Part shown: piece after piece, positions 8,430 to 17,866 of the stretch
Numbering within the stretch: position 1 is the first letter of the stretch
Layout: each line of letters begins with the position of its first letter
DNA from: Achromobacter anxifer
GTDB taxonomy: Bacteria; Pseudomonadota; Gammaproteobacteria; Burkholderiales; Burkholderiaceae_B
Length of the DNA: 64,000 nucleotides
Assembly: GCF_903652925.1 (NCBI RefSeq)
Contig: NZ_CAHLAR010000007.1
Coordinates: forward strand, 186,001-250,000
Direction of reading: 5' to 3'
Made by a program: the position numbers and the translations under genes
The notes under the pieces: model-generated
Database searches by the model: none
What the model saw: only the letters and a program-made list of their open reading frames with translations
Told to the model about the DNA's origin: nothing

Positions 8430-9637
8430 GCCGCGAAGTCCACCGGCGCGCCATGCCGGACCACACGCTTGGGCAGGTCCCCGCCTATCCAATAGGCCAG
8501 CTCCGCCGGATGCCCCAGTTCCCAGGCGACGAAGTCCGCGTACTTGCCGGCTTCCAGCGTGCCGTGCGTGGCCTGCAGCCCCAGCGCCTGCGCCGCATGC
8601 GTGGTGACCCCGGCCAGCGCTTCCTCCGGCGTCAGCCTGAACAGCGTGCAAGCCATGCTCAGCATGAGCCGCAACGACAGCACGGGTGAAGTGCCGGGGT
8701 TCAGATCGGTGGAAATGGCGATGGGCACGCCATACCGGCGCAACAGGTCCACCGGCGGCAGCTGCGTCTCACGCAGGGCGTAGAAGGCGCCCGGCAGCAA
8801 CACCGCCACCGTGCCGGCCCGCGCCATGGCCTGCACATCGCTTTCCATCAGGTACTCCAGATGGTCCGCCGACCACGCTCCGTAGCGCGCCGCCAGCGTC
8901 GCGCCATGCAGCGGCGACAGCTGCTCGGCGTGCAGCTTCACGGGCAGGGCCAGCTCGCGCGCGGCCAGGAACACGCGCTCGACCTGTCCGGGCGTGAACG
9001 CCAGGTGTTCACAGAAGGCATCCACCGCGTCGATCAGCCCCTCGGCCGCCAGCACCGGCAGCATGCGGCGCGCGACTTCGTCGATGTAGTCATCCGCGCG
9101 CCCCGCGTATTCGGGCGGCAGCGCATGCGCGGCCAGGCAGGTGGCGCTGACGGTCAGCGGCAGGGTCTGGCCCAGGCGCCGCGCCACCCTGAGCATCTTG
9201 CGCTCGTTGGGCAGATCCAGCCCATAACCGGACTTGACCTCCAGCGTGGTCACGCCGTCGCGCAGCAGGTGCAAGGCCCGCTTGCGCGCGCTGGCATACA
9301 GTTCATTCTCGCTGGCGGCGCGCGTGGCGCGCACGGTGCTGGCGATGCCGCCGCCTTGCGCGGCAATGGTGGCGTAATCCACGCCCTGCAGGCGCTGCTC
9401 GAATTCCTGGCTGCGGTCGCCGCCGAACACCAGGTGAGTATGGCAATCGATCAGGCCAGGCGTGACCCAGGCGCCGCCCAGGTCGTGCTCATGCGCCGCG
9501 TCGGTCCGCGGCAGTTCGGCTTCGGGGCCGATCCACTCGATGCGCTCGGCGCGCGTCACCATGGCGGCCCGCTCGATCAGGGCATAGGCGCCCCCCGTCA
9601 TCGTGACGGCGTTGAAATTGCGCCATACCTGTCTCAT
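8420..9637 (-). CDS. hutI: Imidazolonepropionase
   Basis: 405 residues, the normal length. It opens the ring of 4-imidazolone-5-propionate to give N-formimino-L-glutamate, the third step of histidine degradation. It belongs to the amidohydrolase superfamily: the metal-binding H-x-H is in [15 protein letters not shown] (about 70-84), and later ligands lie in KLHAEQLS and [10 protein letters not shown]. The ATG at 9637 has AGGAG 7-8 nt upstream; the frame is open far upstream but reads there as the shadow of the permease gene. It is preceded on the same strand by the permease gene (62-nt gap). Confidence 0.96.
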   Translation of the reverse strand: MRQVWRNFNAVTMTGGAYALIERAAMVTRAERIEWIGPEAELPRTDAAHEHDLGGAWVTPGLIDCHTHLVFGGDRSQEFEQRLQGVDYATIAAQGGGIASTVRATRAASENELYASARKRALHLLRDGVTTLEVKSGYGLDLPNERKMLRVARRLGQTLPLTVSATCLAAHALPPEYAGRADDYIDEVARRMLPVLAAEGLIDAVDAFCEHLAFTPGQVERVFLAARELALPVKLHAEQLSPLHGATLAARYGAWSADHLEYLMESDVQAMARAGTVAVLLPGAFYALRETQLPPVDLLRRYGVPIAISTDLNPGTSPVLSLRLMLSMACTLFRLTPEEALAGVTTHAAQALGLQATHGTLEAGKYADFVAWELGHPAELAYWIGGDLPKRVVRHGAPVDFAALD

Positions 9638-9699
9638 CAGCTTGCTCCTGAAACCGGCGCCGCACCGGCCTGTCCTGGCCTGGGGCGGCGCCGCAACAC

Positions 9700-11094
9700 T
9701 CAATCCGAACCCTGCGCGGCCGGCGCGGGCACGCCGCCGGAGGGACGCTTGGGATGCACCCAACAACGGTACGCCACGCACAGCAGCGCGATCCACGCCA
9801 CGCCCACCGCCAGCGCCGCCTGCGTCCCGGGGAAATAACCCAGCACCCCGAACACGAACAGCATGAAGACAATGGCGGCTATCGGTCCAGCCGGCCAGAA
9901 CGGCACCGGGAATTTCAGGGCCGCGGCCTCTTCCTTGCTCATCTTGCGCCGCATCGCCACCTGCGACAACAGAATCATCAGCCAGACCCATACCGTGGCG
10001 AACGTGGCGATAGAAGCGATCAGCACGAACACGCTTTCCGGGATCAGGTAGTTCAGCACCACGCCCAGCAGCAGCGCCGCCGACATCACCACCACCGTCA
10101 TCCACGGCACGCCGTTGCGGGACACCATGCCGAAACCGCGCGGCGCCTGGCCTTGTTTCGCCATGCCGTAGAGCATGCGGCCGGCGCCGAATATGTCGCT
10201 GTTGATCGCCGACACCGCCGCCGAGATCACCACGATGTTGAGGATGGTGGCCGCCGAGCCGATGCCCAGGCTGTCGAAGATCTGCACGAACGGGCTGCCC
10301 TGGCTGCCGATCTGCGTCCACGGAAAGATGGACATCAGCACGAACAGCGTCAGCACATAGAACAGCAGTATGCGCAGCGGCACCGCATTGATGGCGCGCG
10401 GGATGGTGCGGCCGGGATCCTGGGCTTCGCCCGCGGTGATGCCGATGATCTCGATCCCGCCGAACGCGAACACCACGACCGCCAGCGACGCAATCAGCCC
10501 GCCCACGCCGTGCGGCATGAAGCCGCCGTGCTCCCACAGGTTGTGCACGCCGGTGGCGGCGCTATCCGCGCCCAGGCCGAAACCGAACAGCATGATGCCC
10601 AGGCCGCCGGCAATCATCGCCACGATCGCGGCAACCTTCAGCAGCGACAGCCAGAACTCCAGCTCGCCGAATATCTTCACCGCGCACAGATTGATCGCGC
10701 CGATGAAGCACACGATGGACAGCACCCAGATCCAGCGCGGCACGTCGGGGTACCAGAACCCCATGTACAGCCCGAAGGCCGTAATGTCGGCCAGGCAGAC
10801 GATGACCATCTCGAAGGCATAGGTCCAGCCCGTCAGAAAACCGGCGACCGGTCCCAGGTAGCTGGTGGCGTACTGGCCGAACGAACCCGACACCGGGTTG
10901 TGCACCGCCATTTCTCCCAGCGCGCGCATCACCATGTAGACGGCGGCGCCGGCGATCAGATAGGCCAGCAGCACCGACGGGCCGGCCTCCTGGATGGCCT
11001 TGGCGGAGCCGTAGAAGAGGCCGGTTCCGATGGCGGATCCCAGGGCCACGAAGCGTATGTGCCTTGCGTTCAGTCCTCTTTTGAGGTCCTGCAT
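9700..11094 (-). CDS. hutT: APC-family amino acid permease, probable histidine permease
   Basis: 464 residues from the ATG at 11094; GGAG lies 6 nt upstream, better than the ATG four codons earlier. The protein has about 12 membrane helices, starting with the APC signature [17 protein letters not shown] (about 19-35). It resembles the ProY/HutT group of proton-coupled aromatic and histidine permeases. Its place inside the hut operon, between hutH and hutI, supports histidine import at the inner membrane. The exact ligand is inferred from context. Confidence 0.88.
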   Translation of the reverse strand: MQDLKRGLNARHIRFVALGSAIGTGLFYGSAKAIQEAGPSVLLAYLIAGAAVYMVMRALGEMAVHNPVSGSFGQYATSYLGPVAGFLTGWTYAFEMVIVCLADITAFGLYMGFWYPDVPRWIWVLSIVCFIGAINLCAVKIFGELEFWLSLLKVAAIVAMIAGGLGIMLFGFGLGADSAATGVHNLWEHGGFMPHGVGGLIASLAVVVFAFGGIEIIGITAGEAQDPGRTIPRAINAVPLRILLFYVLTLFVLMSIFPWTQIGSQGSPFVQIFDSLGIGSAATILNIVVISAAVSAINSDIFGAGRMLYGMAKQGQAPRGFGMVSRNGVPWMTVVVMSAALLLGVVLNYLIPESVFVLIASIATFATVWVWLMILLSQVAMRRKMSKEEAAALKFPVPFWPAGPIAAIVFMLFVFGVLGYFPGTQAALAVGVAWIALLCVAYRCWVHPKRPSGGVPAPAAQGSD

Positions 11095-11213
11095 TTTTGT
11101 CTCCATACAAGTTATAGGCGAGCGCCATCAAGCGCCATGCGCGCGCCGTCTGCGGGCGCGTTCACATGGCTGGCAACAACGGCGGCTTCCCTGCAGGAGC
11201 CGCAGGATCGGGA

Positions 11214-12743
11214 TCAAAGGCTGGGCAGCAGGCCCGCGGGCATCAGGTCGTTCAGGACCTGCGCGGCGATGAGATCGCTGGCCGCGGCGATATCCGGCGC
11301 GAAGAATCGGTCTTCCTCGTAGTGCGGCACCTTCTCCCGCAAGGCGCGGCGCGCCTGTTCGAGCTGGGGCGAAGTCTTCAGGCCCTCGCGGAAATCCAGG
11401 CCCTGGCACGCCCCCAGCCATTCGATCGCCAGGATGCCGCGCACGTTCTCGGCCATCGCCCACAAACGCTTGCCGGCATTGGGCGCCATGGACACGTGGT
11501 CCTCCTGGTTGGCGGAGGTAGGCATGCTGTCGACGCTGGCCGGATGGGCCAGCGCCTTGTTGTCGCTGGCCAGCGCCGCAGCAGTCACCTGCGCGATCAT
11601 GAAGCCCGAATTCACGCCGCCCTTGGCGACCAGGAACGGCGGCAGCTGCGACATGTGCTTGTCCATCATCAGCGCGATGCGGCGTTCGGACAAGGCGCCG
11701 ATCTCGGCCAGCGCCAGCGCGAGATTGTCGGCCACCATCGCCACGGGTTCGGCGTGGAAGTTGCCGCCCGAGATCACGTCGCCCTGCTCCACGAAGACCA
11801 GCGGGTTGTCCGAGACCGCGTTGGATTCGATTTCCAGCACCTGCGCGGCATGCCGGATCTGCGTCAGGCAGGCGCCCATCACCTGCGGCTGGCAGCGCAG
11901 CGAGTACGGGTCCTGGACCTTTTCGCAATCCGCGTGCGAATGGCCGACCTCGCTATCGCTTTGCAGCAGTTCGCGATAGGCCGCCGCCACGGCGATCTGG
12001 CCGGGCTGGCCGCGCGCGGCGTGGATGCGGGCGTCGAACGGCACGCGCGACCCAAGCATCGCTTCCACGCTGAGGCTGCCGCACACCAGGCCGGCCGCCA
12101 TCATGTCCTCGGCTTCGAACAGGCCGCGCAGGGCATAGGCGGTGGACACCTGGGTCCCGTTCAGCAGCGCCAGGCCTTCCTTGGCCGCCAGCGTCAGCGG
12201 CGCCAGGCCCGCGCGAGCCAGCGCCTCGGGCGCGGCCAGCCATGCACCCTGGTAGCGGGCGCGGCTTTCGCCCAGCAGCACCATCGACATATGCGCCAGC
12301 GGCGCCAGGTCGCCCGACGCGCCCACCGAGCCCTTCAAGGGAATGTGCGGGTAGACGCCGGCGTTCAGCAACGCGATCAGGCTGTCGATGACCTGGCGGC
12401 GTATGCCAGAATAGCCGCGCGCCAGGCTGTTGATCTTCAGCACCATGATCAGGCGCACCATGGCGTCGTCCAACGCCTCGCCCACGCCCGCGGCGTGCGA
12501 ACGCACCAGCGAGCTTTGCAGCGCCTCCAGGTCCTCGCGGGCGATCTTGGTCGACGCCAGCAAGCCGAAGCCCGTATTGATGCCGTAGACCGTCCTGCCC
12601 TCCGCGATGATGCGCTCGACCGTCGCCACGCTGGCGTCGATGGCGCCCCCGGCGGCCGGGTCCAGCGTCACGCGTACCGGCTGCTGGTAGACGCGCCGCA
12701 GATCCGCCAAGGTCAATTGGCCGGGCTTCAAATGCAAATCCAT
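11214..12743 (-). CDS. hutH: Histidine ammonia-lyase
   Basis: 509 residues from the ATG at 12743, which has GGAG about 8 nt upstream. It converts L-histidine to urocanate and ammonia. The Ala-Ser-Gly triad that cyclises into the MIO electrophile is at residues 142-144 ([14 protein letters not shown]), the same position as in the well-studied Pseudomonas enzyme. Other family landmarks are YGINTGFG (about 53-60) and the QEDHVSM stretch in the C-terminal half. It is the second gene of the hutU-hutH-hutT-hutI operon, 82 nt after hutU and 119 nt before hutT. Confidence 0.97.
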   Translation of the reverse strand: MDLHLKPGQLTLADLRRVYQQPVRVTLDPAAGGAIDASVATVERIIAEGRTVYGINTGFGLLASTKIAREDLEALQSSLVRSHAAGVGEALDDAMVRLIMVLKINSLARGYSGIRRQVIDSLIALLNAGVYPHIPLKGSVGASGDLAPLAHMSMVLLGESRARYQGAWLAAPEALARAGLAPLTLAAKEGLALLNGTQVSTAYALRGLFEAEDMMAAGLVCGSLSVEAMLGSRVPFDARIHAARGQPGQIAVAAAYRELLQSDSEVGHSHADCEKVQDPYSLRCQPQVMGACLTQIRHAAQVLEIESNAVSDNPLVFVEQGDVISGGNFHAEPVAMVADNLALALAEIGALSERRIALMMDKHMSQLPPFLVAKGGVNSGFMIAQVTAAALASDNKALAHPASVDSMPTSANQEDHVSMAPNAGKRLWAMAENVRGILAIEWLGACQGLDFREGLKTSPQLEQARRALREKVPHYEEDRFFAPDIAAASDLIAAQVLNDLMPAGLLPSL

Positions 12744-12825
12744 TCTGGGTCTCCTGCGCCGCTTGCCGGCGCCATGCAAAATCGTTGTTGCACCGGCGCT
12801 CGCGCCGGATCGTTGATGGAGGGCT

Positions 12826-14514
12826 TCAGCCGGCCTGGCGCTTGCCGTTCAGCATCGGCAGGTTCAGGCCTTGCTCCTGCGCGCACTGGATCGCGATGTC
12901 ATAGCCGGCGTCCGCGTGACGCATGACGCCCGTGCCCGGATCGTTGGTCAGCACGCGGGCGATGCGCTCGGCCGCCGCATCCGTGCCATCGCACACGATG
13001 ACCATGCCGGCATGCTGCGAGAAGCCCATGCCCACGCCGCCGCCGTGATGCAGCGAAACCCAGGTCGCGCCGCTGGCGGTGTTCAGCAGGGCGTTCAGCA
13101 ACGGCCAGTCGGACACGGCGTCCGAACCGTCGCGCATGGATTCGGTTTCGCGGTTGGGGCTGGCGACGGAGCCGGAATCCAGGTGGTCGCGGCCGATGAC
13201 GATGGGCGCCGACAGTTCACCCGTGCGCACCATTTCATTGAACGCCAGGCCCAGCTTGGCGCGCTGCCCCAATCCCACCCAGCATATGCGCGCCGGCAAG
13301 CCTTGGAAACTGATGCGCTCGCGCGCCATGTCCAGCCAGCGGTGCAAGTGCGCATCGTCGGGAATCAGTTCCTTGACCTTGGCGTCGGTCTTGTAGATGT
13401 CTTGCGGATCGCCCGACAGCGCGGCCCAGCGGAACGGGCCCACGCCGCGGCAGAACAGCGGACGGATGTAGGCGGGCACGAAACCCGGGAAGTCGAATGC
13501 GTTCTCGACCCCTTCTTCCTTGGCCATCTGGCGGATATTGTTGCCGTAGTCGAAGGTCGGCACGCCCTGGCGCTGGAACGCCAGCATGGCCTGCACGTGC
13601 ACGGCCATCGATTGCTTGGCGGCCTTGATGACGGCGGCGGGCTCGCTCTTGGCGCGCGCGCGGTAGTCCTGCCAAGTCCAGCCCAGCGGCAGGTAGCCGT
13701 TCAGCGGATCGTGCGCGCTGGTCTGGTCGGTGACCATGTCCGGACGCACGCCGCGGCGCACCAGTTCGGGCAGGACCTCGGCGGCGTTGCCGCACAGGGC
13801 GATGGAAACGGCGCGGCCTTCCTGCGTGTACTTGGCGATGCGCGCCAGCGCATCGTCCAGGTCGCTGGCCTGCTCGTCCACGTAGCGGGTGCGCAGGCGG
13901 AAGTCGATGCTGGCCTGCTGGCATTCGATGTTCAGCGAGCAGGCGCCGGCCAGCGTGGCCGCCAGCGGCTGCGCGCCGCCCATGCCGCCCAGGCCCGCCG
14001 TCAGCACCCAGCGGCCCTTGAGGTTGCCGCCATAGTGCTGGCGGCCGGCCTCGACAAAGGTCTCGTAGGTGCCCTGCACGATGCCCTGGCTGCCGATGTA
14101 GATCCAGCTGCCCGCCGTCATCTGGCCGTACATGGCCAGGCCCTTGGCGTCCAGCTCGTTGAAATGTTCCCAGGTGGCCCAGTGAGGCACCAGGTTGGAA
14201 TTGGCGATCAGCACGCGCGGCGCGTTGGCGTGGGTCTTGAAGACGCCCACCGGCTTGCCGGACTGCACCAGCAGGGTCTCGTCCTCGTTCAGGTTCTTGA
14301 GCGACTCGACGATCTTGTCGTAGCAATCCCAATTGCGGGCGGCGCGGCCGATGCCGCCGTAGACCACCAGTTCCTTGGGGTTCTCGGCCACGTCGGGATC
14401 CAGGTTGTTCATCAGCATGCGCAACGGTGCCTCGGTCAGCCAGCTCTTGGCGTTCAGTTGCGTGCCGCGCGGCGCACGGATGACCACGTCGCGGTATCGG
14501 TTCGAATTTTCCAA
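12826..14514 (-). CDS. hutU: Urocanate hydratase
   Basis: 562 residues, normal for the family. It hydrates urocanate to 4-imidazolone-5-propionate using tightly bound NAD. The sequence is strongly conserved along its length: [15 protein letters not shown] near the start, the glycine-rich [15 protein letters not shown] stretch (NAD binding, about 172-186), and [17 protein letters not shown] near the end. Translation appears to start at TTG (14514) with AAGGAG 7-8 nt upstream; no ATG fits as well. It is the first gene of the catabolic hut unit and lies just behind a palindrome of HutC type. Confidence 0.97.
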   Translation of the reverse strand: MENSNRYRDVVIRAPRGTQLNAKSWLTEAPLRMLMNNLDPDVAENPKELVVYGGIGRAARNWDCYDKIVESLKNLNEDETLLVQSGKPVGVFKTHANAPRVLIANSNLVPHWATWEHFNELDAKGLAMYGQMTAGSWIYIGSQGIVQGTYETFVEAGRQHYGGNLKGRWVLTAGLGGMGGAQPLAATLAGACSLNIECQQASIDFRLRTRYVDEQASDLDDALARIAKYTQEGRAVSIALCGNAAEVLPELVRRGVRPDMVTDQTSAHDPLNGYLPLGWTWQDYRARAKSEPAAVIKAAKQSMAVHVQAMLAFQRQGVPTFDYGNNIRQMAKEEGVENAFDFPGFVPAYIRPLFCRGVGPFRWAALSGDPQDIYKTDAKVKELIPDDAHLHRWLDMARERISFQGLPARICWVGLGQRAKLGLAFNEMVRTGELSAPIVIGRDHLDSGSVASPNRETESMRDGSDAVSDWPLLNALLNTASGATWVSLHHGGGVGMGFSQHAGMVIVCDGTDAAAERIARVLTNDPGTGVMRHADAGYDIAIQCAQEQGLNLPMLNGKRQAG

Positions 14515-14571
14515 GAGAGTCTCCTTGATCGGTTCGGCTGCGCGCCCGAAACAGGCGCTGCGATTGCCTGA

Positions 14572-14603
14572 ATCATAGGATGCCTATGCTTGTATATACA
14601 AGC
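14572..14603 (-). promoter_or_regulatory. hutU promoter with HutC-type operator
   Basis: GCTTGTATATACAAGC (14588-14603) is a perfect 16-bp palindrome in the TTGTATATACAA style reported for HutC operators. Reading leftward, a TATGAT -10 box (14572-14577) lies about 18 nt from a TTGTAT -35-like element inside the palindrome. Bound repressor would therefore cover the -35. Transcription would start about 50 nt before hutU. Confidence 0.75.
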
Positions 14604-14637
14604 TGATAAAAGCTGATTCTTTATTAGGGATTTCCCG

Positions 14638-14669
14638 TGCAAAAGAAACCGGGACGGCAAGCGTCCCGG
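14638..14669 (-). terminator. Intrinsic terminator of hutC-hutD
   Basis: CCGGGACG-gcaag-CGTCCCGG forms an 8-bp stem (14649-14669). On the minus strand it is followed by GGTTTCTTTTGC, a short T-rich tail. It lies 50 nt after the hutD stop and before the hutU promoter, so it should insulate the two hut units. Confidence 0.65.
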
Positions 14670-14721
14670 GAATCTTGAAAACAGCAGGAGGAAGCGGCTC
14701 GCAAGGCGGCCGCACGAAGCA

Positions 14722-15324
14722 TCAGGTATTGCGCGGCAGCAACTCGATCACGCAGGCATCCAGGGGCGCGGCGGCTTCCAGGCCGTATTCGGCCAGGCCG
14801 CCCCGCGACTCGACGTGCAGGCAGTCGTAGCGCGATGGCAGCGCGTGCGGCGCCCCATTGACGCGCACCGACAGCGCGCCGCCCGCATTCAGCACCAGCA
14901 CGCTGGACGCGGCGCTATGGAAGGTCCAACGATCCACGCCCGCCACCCACTGCAGCCGGGCGTGATAACGCGCCGGCGCGTAGATCAGGTTGAAATCGCG
15001 TATCGGCCCACCCAGCAGGCGGCATTGCACCTGCGCATCGCCCGAGAAGGCATAGGCGCGACGCGGCGTCAGCGGCGCTTTTTCCTGCCCGTCCACGGTG
15101 AGCTGGATGCCCTGGCCTTCCAGCACGGTGATGATGCGCTGATAGCCCGTGAAGGCCGAAAAGCCGCCGTCCTGGGCCACGTCGGCGATGGACAGGCGCC
15201 AGTCGAACGCGGCCGTGCTGCCGCCGGGATTGCAGGCGACTTCCTGCGTGGTGCCGCCGCCGTTGCGCCAGGGCATGCGCGGATAGTCGGCGGCGCGGTA
15301 CAGATGAACTTCGGCTTGCTTCAT
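14722..15324 (-). CDS. hutD: HutD family protein
   Basis: 200 residues from the ATG at 15324. This start overlaps the hutC stop in an ATGA, so translation is coupled. HutD proteins are small bicupin-like proteins found in most hut clusters; work in Pseudomonas suggests they limit over-induction of the hut genes, possibly by binding a pathway metabolite. Family features are PRMPWRNGGGTTQEVA near the N-terminus, FDWRLSIADV, and FSAFTGYQRIITVLEG. No catalytic role is known. Confidence 0.93.
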   Translation of the reverse strand: MKQAEVHLYRAADYPRMPWRNGGGTTQEVACNPGGSTAAFDWRLSIADVAQDGGFSAFTGYQRIITVLEGQGIQLTVDGQEKAPLTPRRAYAFSGDAQVQCRLLGGPIRDFNLIYAPARYHARLQWVAGVDRWTFHSAASSVLVLNAGGALSVRVNGAPHALPSRYDCLHVESRGGLAEYGLEAAAPLDACVIELLPRNT

Positions 15325-16064
15325 GTGGTGAACTTGCCTTCCAGGCGATGGCGGGAACCGGGGTGGATCAGGCGGGCCAGGGTGACCGTCTGGTCGCCAG
15401 ACCAGGTGCGGCGGGTAATCAGCAGACAGGGTTCGTCGCGCTCGATCTGCAGCAGCTGGCATTCGCGCGGCTTGGCCAGGATGGCCTCGACCACGTGCTC
15501 GCCTTCGCTCAGCGGCGCCACCCGCGTCAGGTACTCGTACGGCGTGCCTTGCGTGAAGTCCTGCTTCAGATAGTCCGGCGCCAGGCGCACATTCACGTAG
15601 CGGTCTTCCAGCTGGATCGGCACCTCGTCCTCGTAGTGGACGATGACCGAGTGATAGACCGGCTGCCCCGCGCGAATGTCCAGCGCCAACGCCTGTTCCG
15701 CACCCGCCGGCTCTTCCGCCAGGCGGACCACGCGGCTGTGATGGCGGTGCCTGCGCGCCGCGATCTCGTCGGCGATGTTGTTGACGGCGAACAGCGCCGA
15801 ACGCGCCTTGGGCTGCGCCACGAAGGTGCCCACGCCCTGCATGCGCACCAGCAGGCCCTCGGCCGTCAGTTCGCGCAGGGCGCGATTGATGGTCATGCGG
15901 CTGAACCCGAGCTCATCCACCAATTCGCTTTCCGACGGCACCCGGTAGTGTTCCGGCCACGCGCCGCTGCGGATCTGCTGCGCGATCATCTGCTTGACCT
16001 GCGCGTAGAGCGGGGCAGGCGGGGCGTTGGCTTGGATGGGCAATTTGGGAGGAGTCGAGGCCAC
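15321..16064 (-). CDS. hutC: Histidine utilisation repressor, GntR family
   Basis: 247 residues with a GTG start (16064) and a CAGGAC ribosome-binding site about 8 nt upstream. The N-terminal GntR winged helix is clear (about 18-85: PLYAQVKQMIAQQI, then RVPSESELVDELGFSRMTI). The C-terminal UTRA ligand domain (about 100-240) should bind urocanate, which releases the repressor from DNA. It is followed by hutD in a coupled pair. It should act on the palindrome before hutU and perhaps on a weaker half-matching site before its own gene. Confidence 0.95.
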   Translation of the reverse strand: MASTPPKLPIQANAPPAPLYAQVKQMIAQQIRSGAWPEHYRVPSESELVDELGFSRMTINRALRELTAEGLLVRMQGVGTFVAQPKARSALFAVNNIADEIAARRHRHHSRVVRLAEEPAGAEQALALDIRAGQPVYHSVIVHYEDEVPIQLEDRYVNVRLAPDYLKQDFTQGTPYEYLTRVAPLSEGEHVVEAILAKPRECQLLQIERDEPCLLITRRTWSGDQTVTLARLIHPGSRHRLEGKFTT

Positions 16065-16108
16065 GGGGAGTCCTGTAGTGCGGCGCTGGGCAGCCGCTTG
16101 CGGTCAGC

Positions 16109-16124
16109 GTCTAGTATAGACAGG
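16109..16124 (-). promoter_or_regulatory. Possible weak HutC site before hutC
   Basis: CTAGTATAGACAGG contains GTATAGACA (16114-16122), one base from the GTATATACA core of the hutU operator. It lies about 50 nt upstream of the hutC start, a fitting place for autoregulation. The dyad is incomplete, so this is tentative. Confidence 0.35.
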
Positions 16125-16218
16125 TACAGATAGCTTGAGGCGCGGCGCAATGGACCCGGCCACGGCTGCCGGCCTCAAGGCGCGGCCAGGCATCGCGCGC
16201 GGCTCCGCAGTACCGTAG

Positions 16219-16260
16219 TGGACTGGGGCCGCCATATTTTCTATACTCCCCCCCTGTATT
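16219..16260 (+). promoter_or_regulatory. frmR-adhC promoter and FrmR-type operator
   Basis: A sigma-70-like promoter is visible: TGGACT (16219-16224), a 17-nt spacer, and TATACT (16242-16247). The -10 runs into ATACTCCCCCCCTGTAT (16243-16259), short A/T arms around a C-tract. That is the layout of RcnR/FrmR-family operators, so the formaldehyde-responsive repressor would block its own promoter. Confidence 0.7.
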
Positions 16261-16274
16261 CATCGGAGCCCGCC

Positions 16275-16565
16275 GTGCCGCACTCCCCGGAAGAGAAAAA
16301 ACGCGTCGTCACCCGCCTGCGCCGCATCCAGGGCCAGGCGCTGGCGCTGGAACGGGCCGTGAACGAAGGCACGGAATGCGGGGCGCTGCTGCAACAGCTG
16401 GCCGCCCTGCGCGGCGCCGCCACCGGCCTGATGGCCGAGGTGCTGGAAAGCCATCTGCGTGAAACCTTCCTCCAATCCGCCCAGGGCGGACGCCAGGACG
16501 CCACGATCGAACCCGAAGCGGAGATCGATCTCCTGATGCGCCTGGTCCGTTCCTATTTGAAATAA
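16275..16565 (+). CDS. frmR: Formaldehyde-responsive repressor, CsoR/RcnR family
   Basis: 96 residues from the GTG at 16275 (protein start MPHSPEEKKR), with GGAG 6 nt upstream; an earlier in-frame ATG at 16218 lies within the promoter and is unlikely. FrmR proteins are all-helical tetramers that bind the frm promoter and let go when formaldehyde crosslinks the N-terminal Pro2 to Cys35. Both are visible here: Pro2 follows the start and a Cys is in EGTECGALLQQLAALRG. The gene is followed by adhC after 27 nt, the usual frmR-frmA order. Confidence 0.9.
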   Translation: MPHSPEEKKRVVTRLRRIQGQALALERAVNEGTECGALLQQLAALRGAATGLMAEVLESHLRETFLQSAQGGRQDATIEPEAEIDLLMRLVRSYLK

Positions 16566-16574
16566 ACCATCTGA

Positions 16575-17702
<1,128 letters not shown>

Positions 17703-17717
17703 GCTTCCGCTTGCGAA

Positions 17718-17750
17718 CACGGGCCCGGCGCGCATCGCGCCGGGCCCGTG
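17718..17750 (+). terminator. Strong hairpin after frmA
   Basis: Two perfect 15-nt arms (17718-17732 and 17736-17750, starting CACGGGCCCG) flank a CAT loop, 15 nt after the stop. The trailing sequence CCGTTTC has only three T residues, so termination may be aided by the very stable stem. Confidence 0.7.
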
Positions 17751-17757
17751 CCGTTTC

Positions 17758-17803
17758 ATGACAGGCGCGCGACATGTCGCGCGCCATGTGACAGCACTGT
17801 CAT
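17758..17803 (+). promoter_or_regulatory. Palindromes in front of the nucleotidase gene
   Basis: A perfect 22-bp palindrome spans 17764-17785, centred on ACATGT. It is flanked by ATGACAG (17758-17764) and TGACAG-CA-CTGTCA (17789-17802), continued as CTGTCAT. CTGTCAT resembles the repeat unit of Pho boxes, which would suit a phosphate-scavenging nucleotidase, but the copies here are inverted rather than 11-bp direct repeats. Confidence 0.4.
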
Positions 17804-17866
17804 TCATTTCCGCGTCATCTTCACCCGCGACCATTCGCCCTCCAAGAACCAGAGGGATACACACGA

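Noticed and set aside
9638-10537. An N-terminal extension of HutI by about 300 residues
   Set aside because: The frame is open, but it overlaps the permease gene in another frame, reads as low-complexity sequence, and a strong ribosome-binding site marks the normal HutI start at 9637.
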